DNA of 10,938 bases. It comes from Bordetella parapertussis (GTDB taxonomy: Bacteria > Cyanobacteriota > Cyanobacteriia > PCC-6307 > Cyanobiaceae). The stretch spans positions 1 to 10,938 of the forward strand of contig CALPMR020000075.1 in the NCBI GenBank assembly GCA_943324725.2, given 5' to 3'. This document shows, piece by piece, positions 6,598-10,938 of this stretch. The first letter of the stretch is position 1, and every line of letters begins with the position of its first letter. A program made the translations under genes and the position numbers. A model generated the notes under the pieces. That model saw only the letters and a list, made by a program, of their open reading frames with translations. It searched no databases and was not told the origin of the DNA.

Positions 6598-7382
6598 CAG
6601 AGACGGCGGATCACGCCGCTGGCGGCGATGGCGGGTTCGACTTCGCCGTGGGGGCGAGCAATGATGTGGGCGGCCACCAGTCCGTCGCCGACACGTTCGC
6701 AGGCATCAGCGCCGGCGCGCACAGCGGCGTTCACTGCACCGGTTTCACCGCGCACCATCACGGTGACGTAGCCGCCGCCGACGAATTCGCGGGCCACCAA
6801 GGTGACTTCAGCCGCTTTGGTCATGGCGTCTGCCGCTTCGATCGCCGGCACCAGACCACGGGTTTCGATCATGCCGAGGGCGATGCCCTGTACGGAAGGT
6901 GCCATGGAGGTGGGTTGGGGAGAAGGGGATGGAGGTGGAGTGGAAGCACCGGAGCCGCCGCGGCGGCCGCTGGAGGCCGCCGCACTGCGGGTCGCCGGCC
7001 GGTTGGCCGGGACCGCACGCCGCCCGACCGAAGCCGAACGGGAGGTGGAGCTCTGGCGGCTGGCGGCAACCGCCGGCAACACCTTGGCCGCCACAGCCAC
7101 CGAAGTGACTGGGGAAACCGGCTTGGCCTGGTCGGCCTGAGCGGGGGTGGCCGCTGCTGGGGTGGTCACGGCGGCTGGCACCTGCTCGACAGCGGCGATG
7201 GCCGCTGGTGAGGTGGTGCCAGCCGCTGGCGGCGACGTTGCCGCCGCCGTGGGGACGCTGACGTCAGCTCCCGCCACCTGATTGGCGGCGTCTGCGGGTT
7301 TGGACACCACAGCTTCCGGGACAGCCTGTCGGGACGCCCCCGCCTTGGCGGAGGATCGAGTTCGGGAGGTGCGGCTGGCCAT
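6597..7382 (-). CDS. csoS1E: CsoS1E-type carboxysome shell protein: BMC domain with long low-complexity N-terminal extension
   Basis: This 261-residue protein ends in one complete bacterial-microcompartment hexamer domain (about 164-250: QGIALGMIETRGLVPAIEAA onward, pore segment FVGGGY at 200-205, ending ARPHGEVEPAI). From memory this domain is almost the same as the main shell hexamer CsoS1. Before it lie about 160 residues without predicted fold: a basic start (R4, R7, R9, K13, R18), an Ala/Pro/Val/Thr linker to about 100, and an Arg/Ser-rich stretch 101-145 with no acidic residue. This matches CsoS1E, described in marine Synechococcus and some Prochlorococcus. It should tile into shell facets with the extension on one face, possibly inside and touching Rubisco or CsoS2 (inference). 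The start at 7380-7382 lacks a ribosome binding site and follows a 73-base gap; an internal ATG at 6903-6905 (M160) would give the bare BMC domain. Confidence 0.9.
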   Translation of the reverse strand: MASRTSRTRSSAKAGASRQAVPEAVVSKPADAANQVAGADVSVPTAAATSPPAAGTTSPAAIAAVEQVPAAVTTPAAATPAQADQAKPVSPVTSVAVAAKVLPAVAASRQSSTSRSASVGRRAVPANRPATRSAAASSGRRGGSGASTPPPSPSPQPTSMAPSVQGIALGMIETRGLVPAIEAADAMTKAAEVTLVAREFVGGGYVTVMVRGETGAVNAAVRAGADACERVGDGLVAAHIIARPHGEVEPAIAASGVIRRL

Positions 7383-7455
7383 CGTTCAGGTGGGAGGGAG
7401 GAAACAGCAGTGGAGGGGAAAGGCCCTGCACGCCATGGGCGGGCAGTCCAGGGGG
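7383..7455. other. 73-base gap before csoS1E with a pyrimidine-rich leader
   Basis: On the - strand the last 30 bases before csoS1E are mainly C and T, so no purine-rich ribosome binding site is present. A 16-codon frame (ATG at 7434-7436, TGA at 7386-7388) ends three bases before the csoS1E start. No promoter or good hairpin was recognised. Confidence 0.4.
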
Positions 7456-7707
7456 TCACCCGTCCGGTTCCCAGAAGTCGATGATGCCGCCGATCGTCAG
7501 ATCAGTCTGGACTTCAGGGTCACCGCAGGCGAAGCGGGCAGCCGAACCACTGGCGGTGAACACCCAGTTGCCGGTGGAGGCGCCCACCGGGTCGACGGCG
7601 ACGCTGAGTTTGCCTTTGACGTTGCGCAGAATCCGCAGATTGGAGTGGGCCAGTCCAGCCACCCGTTGGCTGCAGACCAGCGAGCCAGTGACCTGCATGA
7701 TTTCCAT
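7456..7707 (-). CDS. csoS4B: CsoS4B carboxysome shell vertex protein (pentamer)
   Basis: This 83-residue protein of the EutN/CcmL family (BMC-P) forms pentamers that cap vertices of the icosahedral shell. It has the family layout: an N-terminal strand QVTGSLVCSQRVAGLAHSNLRIL, the central VAVDPVGASTGNWVFTASGSAAR (about 36-58), and the C-terminal DLTIGGIIDFWE (69-80). The length is normal. The ATG overlaps the csoS4A stop as TGATG and has GGAGG six bases upstream (7714-7718). It is called B rather than A from its position as the second of two paralogues after csoSCA, the standard cso order. A few copies per carboxysome suffice, which fits short coupled genes downstream of the abundant components. 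Confidence 0.94.
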   Translation of the reverse strand: MEIMQVTGSLVCSQRVAGLAHSNLRILRNVKGKLSVAVDPVGASTGNWVFTASGSAARFACGDPEVQTDLTIGGIIDFWEPDG

Positions 7708-7985
7708 CAGCCACCTCCAGATGCCGCAGGCAGCTTGCCGGCATCGGGATCCCAGTGGTCAATGATGCCCACGATCGTCAGATCGCTGGGATAGGACTTG
7801 CTGCCGGCGGCTTCGCGAGCCGCGGAACTGCCGACGCAGATCACCCAGTCGCCGGGAATGCAGCCCACCGCATCCACGGCCACCTTCTGGGTGCTGCCAT
7901 CGAGCACCACCTGCAGATGCTTGTGCTCGAAGTCGGCAATGCGGTTCGTCGAGACCAGGGGTTTGACCACCTTGCAGATCAGCAT
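7707..7985 (-). CDS. csoS4A: CsoS4A carboxysome shell vertex protein (pentamer)
   Basis: This 92-residue BMC-P protein is the paralogue of CsoS4B. Typical stretches are MLICKVVKPLVSTNRI, VAVDAVGCIPGDWVICVGSSAAR (about 35-57) and DLTIVGIIDHWD (69-80). The frame is open upstream to 8231, but the ATG at 7983-7985 is chosen because it gives the conserved N-terminus and because AGGAGG lies eight bases before it. The last dozen residues (DAGKLPAASGGG) are a flexible tail that CsoS4B lacks. It lies one base after the csoSCA stop. Confidence 0.95.
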   Translation of the reverse strand: MLICKVVKPLVSTNRIADFEHKHLQVVLDGSTQKVAVDAVGCIPGDWVICVGSSAAREAAGSKSYPSDLTIVGIIDHWDPDAGKLPAASGGG

Positions 7986-7986
7986 G

Positions 7987-9759
7987 TCAGTGTCCTCCTG
8001 GGGTTGCAAAGCTGATGCTGGAACCCACGGCCTCAGCCGGCACATGCCGATCCTGGTCGCGGATGGTGAGCAGAGTGTGGAGCAGACCTTGCTGCACCAG
8101 CTCGGGGTAGCGGTCTGCGATCGCGGCCTGCACCCGCCGGGCGTGAGCCACCGCCCGCTCCCGGGCGCCGGGCACCTGACCGTGATAGTCAAAGCGAGCC
8201 ACCACCGGTACCGGCAGACCGCGCGACACATTCAGACCGCTGAAGATCTTGATGCCGACGTCGAGATCAGGCGCGCCTTCCTCAACGGTGTCCATGTAGG
8301 CGAAGTAAGTGAGATTGCGCAGGTGGATCTCCTTGAAGCCGATACCGACACCGATGAAGCGTTCGGCATGGCTGGCGTCGCTGTAGTGGCCGTCGTGATA
8401 GGCCCGCACATAATCGATCTGGGAGAGATTGTGCTCCAGCAGCCGAGCGATCAGACGCACCATGCCCGGATCGGGGGTGCTGGCGGCGGCCGCTTCCACC
8501 AGGGCCGTGATGCGCTTTCGGCCCTCGGCGGCCGGCAGCTGGGCGGTGGCGGCGTAGACGTCGCGAGCATCGAGCCAGCTCTCCAGGTTGGTGCTGCCAT
8601 CGAGGCCTGGCACATGCACCCGGATGGCGTCGGTGTCGGTGTCGATACCGAGGAGCAGCAGGTCCACCGAAGCCCCGCAGCAGAAGCTGTTCTCCACCGC
8701 GGTCTGGAAGTCGCGCAGCCGCACAAGGCCGCAGGAGCTCGCCAGGGTGTCGTCACTGCCGTGGGCGGCGCAGCCTTCATGGCTGGGATCGAGCGAGCTG
8801 AAGTGGTACAGCACCACCTTCAGATAACGGGTGGCCTCCTGGGCGGGATTGGGCAGCCCTTCGCGATAGCGGCGATGCTCGGTCTTGACCCAGCGGTTCA
8901 CCGTGTTCTCAACATCGAACAGGGCGCCGGCATGGGGGCGGCGGCGCACCGAGCTGAAGGGCAGCCGCAGGGCATAGGCGATCGCATGGGCCAGACGGCC
9001 ATCGGCGCAGGGGGTGAGATCAAGCAGATGGAAGCCGCACTCGAGCAGGAAAGCATCGAAGGCGAGGGCAGCCGGGCTGTCCGGTTTGCCGCCGAGGGGA
9101 TCGTTCTCGAAGAAGCTGGCGCTGGTCTGTTCGTAGGTTTCGAACACGCACCAGGCGAACAGGGTGCGCATGTCCAGCTGGCTCACCCAGGCCTGCTCCA
9201 GGATCGGCAGCGGCAGGCTGTAACCCAGGCTGGCATTGGCGAGCTGCTGGGCCCGCTCGACGAAATCGTCCTCGTGCTGCAGAGCTGAGAGCTGCTTGAG
9301 CAGCGGCACAATGCGATCAAAGGCCTCCTTGACCTGCAGGTCATAGGAACGCAGAGCAGCGTTGGTGGCCAGATCACTGAGGGGATGGCCAGCGCCGCTG
9401 CGCCCTGCCTTGCCCCTTGCCCCTCCATCGAGGGCTCCGGCAGCGGAGCGCAATTTGGCCTGGCGATCGCTGGCCGCGCTGGGCTTGTTGGGGAGGCTGA
9501 CAGCGACGGGCGTGGAACGGGAGGGAACGTCGTTCAGCGGAGCTCGGCGCCGGTTACCCGTCGGCCTGATTGGCGGCTGTTCCGACAGCTTGAGGGTGCG
9601 ACTGCGGCGAGCCGCCGTGCCCCTGGCCGCAGGGGTGCTCGCGGCGCTGGCATCGGCCGAGGGGGAGCTGGGCTCCACCTCGGGAGTCGGCTGCCCCGGG
9701 CGACGGCGCAGGGCCGTGCCCGAGAGGAGACGTACGCGTGGTTCCGGGCGTCGGGGCAT
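7987..9759 (-). CDS. csoSCA: CsoSCA (CsoS3) carboxysomal carbonic anhydrase
   Basis: This 590-residue enzyme interconverts bicarbonate and CO2 inside the alpha-carboxysome; it is a divergent beta-class carbonic anhydrase. The expected zinc ligands are C251 (PCADGR), H333 (GCAAHGSDD) and C343 (ASSCG), and the catalytic Asp/Arg pair is D253/R255. The catalytic half therefore looks active. Domains run as: a disordered basic N-terminal region (about 1-130, many Arg, Pro, Ser), a helical domain (about 135-220), the catalytic domain (about 230-395), and the C-terminal pseudo-domain (about 400-580), which in known structures has lost its metal site. The N-terminal region is where the Halothiobacillus enzyme binds Rubisco. 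The chosen ATG at 9757-9759 lies seven bases after the csoS2 stop, without a strong ribosome binding site. Total length is a little above the usual 500-550, owing to the N-terminal extension. Confidence 0.95.
   Translation of the reverse strand: MPRRPEPRVRLLSGTALRRRPGQPTPEVEPSSPSADASAASTPAARGTAARRSRTLKLSEQPPIRPTGNRRRAPLNDVPSRSTPVAVSLPNKPSAASDRQAKLRSAAGALDGGARGKAGRSGAGHPLSDLATNAALRSYDLQVKEAFDRIVPLLKQLSALQHEDDFVERAQQLANASLGYSLPLPILEQAWVSQLDMRTLFAWCVFETYEQTSASFFENDPLGGKPDSPAALAFDAFLLECGFHLLDLTPCADGRLAHAIAYALRLPFSSVRRRPHAGALFDVENTVNRWVKTEHRRYREGLPNPAQEATRYLKVVLYHFSSLDPSHEGCAAHGSDDTLASSCGLVRLRDFQTAVENSFCCGASVDLLLLGIDTDTDAIRVHVPGLDGSTNLESWLDARDVYAATAQLPAAEGRKRITALVEAAAASTPDPGMVRLIARLLEHNLSQIDYVRAYHDGHYSDASHAERFIGVGIGFKEIHLRNLTYFAYMDTVEEGAPDLDVGIKIFSGLNVSRGLPVPVVARFDYHGQVPGARERAVAHARRVQAAIADRYPELVQQGLLHTLLTIRDQDRHVPAEAVGSSISFATPGGH
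7994..7999 (-). promoter_or_regulatory. Strong ribosome binding site of csoS4A
   Basis: Read on the - strand this is the full AGGAGG sequence, eight bases before the csoS4A ATG and inside the last codons of csoSCA. It decides the start against the longer open frame and is the strongest such site in the window. Confidence 0.8.
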
Positions 9760-9766
9760 CGCTGGA

Positions 9767-10938
9767 TCAGCCTCGGGCGCCGCCGGAGACGGTGATCAAG
9801 GAACCGGACTTGGTGTTGCCACTGGCGCCGGTGACGCGGCTGACCGGTGCGGGCACAGTCTCATTGCGCTTGGGCTCCAGACCAGGCATGGCCTTCCTGT
9901 TGCCGGGGCGGCTGGGGTTGCGGTTGCGGGCGGAAACGCCCTCGGTGCCGGTCACCCGTTCACCCCGATCCCAGTCGTCGCCGGTGATCTTGAGGCCAGC
10001 CGAGATGCCTTCACCGGTGACCCGGGAGACGGGCCGGGCATCCTCATCGACGCTGACAGGAGCGGCTGAGATCGGCTGGATCGGGCCACGGCTCGGCTGG
10101 CGGCTGCCGCGATCAAAACGAAAGTGTTCGGTGCCGGTGATCTTGTCGTCGGCCATGGCGAAGGGGCCGGTGACGCGACTGCTCTGTTCGTAGTTGGAAC
10201 CGGTCACACCGCCCTTGCGTTCCCGGGTGCTGTGGGCCACCCCAGCCGGGGACTGCACGCTGAACTGCTCCCAGGGCTGGCCGCCGAGGGGGCGGGGAAA
10301 ATCGGCGTCGGTCGGCAAGGCCGCACCACAGACCTCGGCCAGTTGGTCAGGGCCCACATAGGGCGTGCCGCTGACGTCGGCGCAGGCGCCTCGCTGAGCA
10401 CCGGTCATCACACCGTCGATACCGGGCTGAATGCCGCTCATCACGCTGCCCATGCGCCTGGGTGTGCGCTGGCGGACCGCAGCCACCTGATCGCTGCTGC
10501 ACCAGTTGCTGGCTTCCTCAAAGCCGACATAAGGGGTGCCGGTGACGATCTTGCAGGTGCCGGGCTCATCGCCGGTGACCTTTTCGGAACGACCGGTGCG
10601 GGTGCCGCTGACCACCTGCTGACGGTTGGTGACACTGAAGCCCACCTTGGCCGCCTCCGGGGCCGGCCGACCACCGCAGAAGCGGTCGTACTGCTGGCTG
10701 CCGATGTATTCATCGCCGGTGATGATCTTGCAGGAGCCGGGTTCATCGCCGGTCACCTGATCACTGCGGCCCACGTGGGTACCGGTGATGCCAGTGCCCC
10801 TCAGGGTCTGGAGGCTGGCCACCTTGGCAGGGGCCCGACCGGAATCCTGATTGGGGTTGTTGACGTACTGATTGCCGGTCAGCTGGCGACCGGAACCGGG
10901 TTCGTCGCCGGTCACCTTCTCGGAGCGGCCGATCACCA
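9767..10938 (-). CDS. csoS2: CsoS2 carboxysome assembly scaffold, C-terminal 389 residues (5' end outside window)
   Basis: CsoS2 is a large disordered protein whose N-terminal part binds Rubisco and whose middle and C-terminal repeats bind the shell. The window holds the last M repeats and the whole C region. Numbering visible residues from the GTG at 10934-10936, VTGDEPG blocks occur at 8-14, 61-67 and 120-126, each with a following (I/L/V)TG and Tyr motif; cysteine pairs are C69/C87, C127/C146 and C185/C203. The C region has repeated VTG-ITG blocks at 244-268 and 306-330 and ends with GSLITVSGGARG, the conserved shell-binding C-terminal peptide. The first visible M repeat lacks both cysteines. 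No start codon is visible because the gene continues past the right edge. No frameshift or stop breaks the visible frame. csoSCA follows after seven bases. Confidence 0.96.
   Translation of the reverse strand, partial: VIGRSEKVTGDEPGSGRQLTGNQYVNNPNQDSGRAPAKVASLQTLRGTGITGTHVGRSDQVTGDEPGSCKIITGDEYIGSQQYDRFCGGRPAPEAAKVGFSVTNRQQVVSGTRTGRSEKVTGDEPGTCKIVTGTPYVGFEEASNWCSSDQVAAVRQRTPRRMGSVMSGIQPGIDGVMTGAQRGACADVSGTPYVGPDQLAEVCGAALPTDADFPRPLGGQPWEQFSVQSPAGVAHSTRERKGGVTGSNYEQSSRVTGPFAMADDKITGTEHFRFDRGSRQPSRGPIQPISAAPVSVDEDARPVSRVTGEGISAGLKITGDDWDRGERVTGTEGVSARNRNPSRPGNRKAMPGLEPKRNETVPAPVSRVTGASGNTKSGSLITVSGGARG
9770..9814 (-). other. CsoS2 C-terminal shell-anchoring peptide
   Basis: These codons give the last fifteen residues of CsoS2, ending GSLITVSGGARG. 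The C-terminus of CsoS2 is known to be highly conserved and to anchor and encapsulate the scaffold at the inner shell surface. The exact boundary given here is approximate. Confidence 0.7.
10325..10938 (-). repeat. CsoS2 M-repeat array (coding repeats)
   Basis: The DNA for the core Val-Thr-Gly-Asp-Glu-Pro-Gly recurs nearly unchanged, with GCCGGTGACC or GCCGGTCACC at 10571-10580, 10748-10757 and 10907-10916 on the + strand. Steps are 177 and 159 bases, that is 59 and 53 codons. A fourth, more divergent unit (VMTGAQRGACADVSGTPYVG) lies toward the C region. The array continues beyond the window. Such coding repeats can recombine and change repeat number. Confidence 0.85.

Noticed and set aside
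7986..8231. Upstream extension of csoS4A to 8231
   Set aside because: It overlaps the csoSCA 3' end in another frame, and AGGAGG plus the conserved MLICKV start decide for 7985.
7798..9288. A 496-codon open frame on the + strand opposite csoSCA
   Set aside because: It is antisense to a well-identified enzyme, has no recognisable domain, and open antisense frames are expected in GC-rich genes. The same holds for + strand frames at 181-1242, 1537-2607, 3120-4184, 4519-5316, 5326-6099 and 6648-7211.
10280..10320. A TTTTCCCC run at the M/C boundary of csoS2 as a programmed frameshift site, as known from Halothiobacillus
   Set aside because: It does not fit the X-XXY-YYZ heptamer, no stop follows shortly in the -1 frame, and cyanobacterial CsoS2 is usually reported as a single form.
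1..10938. Insertion sequences, tRNA genes or CRISPR arrays
   Set aside because: No transposase-like frame, tRNA-like cloverleaf or regularly spaced short repeat was seen. The only regular repeats are the coding repeats of csoS2.

Overview
The window is a chromosomal segment from an alpha-cyanobacterium of the Cyanobium / Synechococcus type. It carries the distal half of an alpha-carboxysome (cso) locus joined directly to an NDH-1-type CO2-uptake module and to Rubisco-maintenance genes. The DNA is rich in G+C (roughly two-thirds by eye). It contains at least six copies of the palindrome GCGATCGC (HIP1), which is common in many freshwater cyanobacteria and generally scarce in open-ocean Prochlorococcus and Synechococcus. 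A Cyanobium-like freshwater, brackish or halotolerant strain is therefore my best guess. The assignment rests on gene content and composition only.

Layout: the 3' end of dnaA (domain IV) occupies the left edge on the + strand. All other genes lie on the - strand and are transcribed from right to left: csoS2 (5' end outside the window), csoSCA, csoS4A, csoS4B, csoS1E, a bacterioferritin-like gene, then a 147-base gap, then ndhF4, ndhD4, chpX (cupB), an acRAF-type pterin-dehydratase-like gene, and cbbX. cbbX converges on dnaA across a 34-base gap. Spacing within the run is very tight. TGATG stop/start overlaps join csoS4A-csoS4B, csoS1E-ferritin and ndhD4-chpX; there is a 1-base gap at csoSCA-csoS4A, and acRAF and cbbX overlap. 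The only untranslated gaps of any size are 73 bases (before csoS1E) and 147 bases (before ndhF4). The second holds a terminator-like hairpin and two further inverted repeats, so it is the likely boundary between a shell/carbonic-anhydrase unit and a CO2-uptake/Rubisco-care unit.

How the genes work together: NdhF4, NdhD4 and ChpX are the specialised membrane and hydration subunits of NDH-1(4), which converts CO2 to cytosolic bicarbonate. Bicarbonate enters the carboxysome, whose shell is built from CsoS1-type hexamers (here the extended CsoS1E) and CsoS4A/B pentamers. CsoS2 scaffolds Rubisco to the shell. CsoSCA turns bicarbonate back into CO2 beside Rubisco. acRAF assists Rubisco assembly and CbbX is an AAA+ Rubisco activase. 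The bacterioferritin-like protein has an intact di-iron site but lacks the haem-ligand methionine; its role in this locus is unknown.

Most of this is a recognised locus. The least-explained parts are the 160-residue low-complexity extension of CsoS1E, the ferritin, a CsoS2 repeat without its cysteines, and the pairing of a red-type CbbX with the form IA Rubisco expected here.
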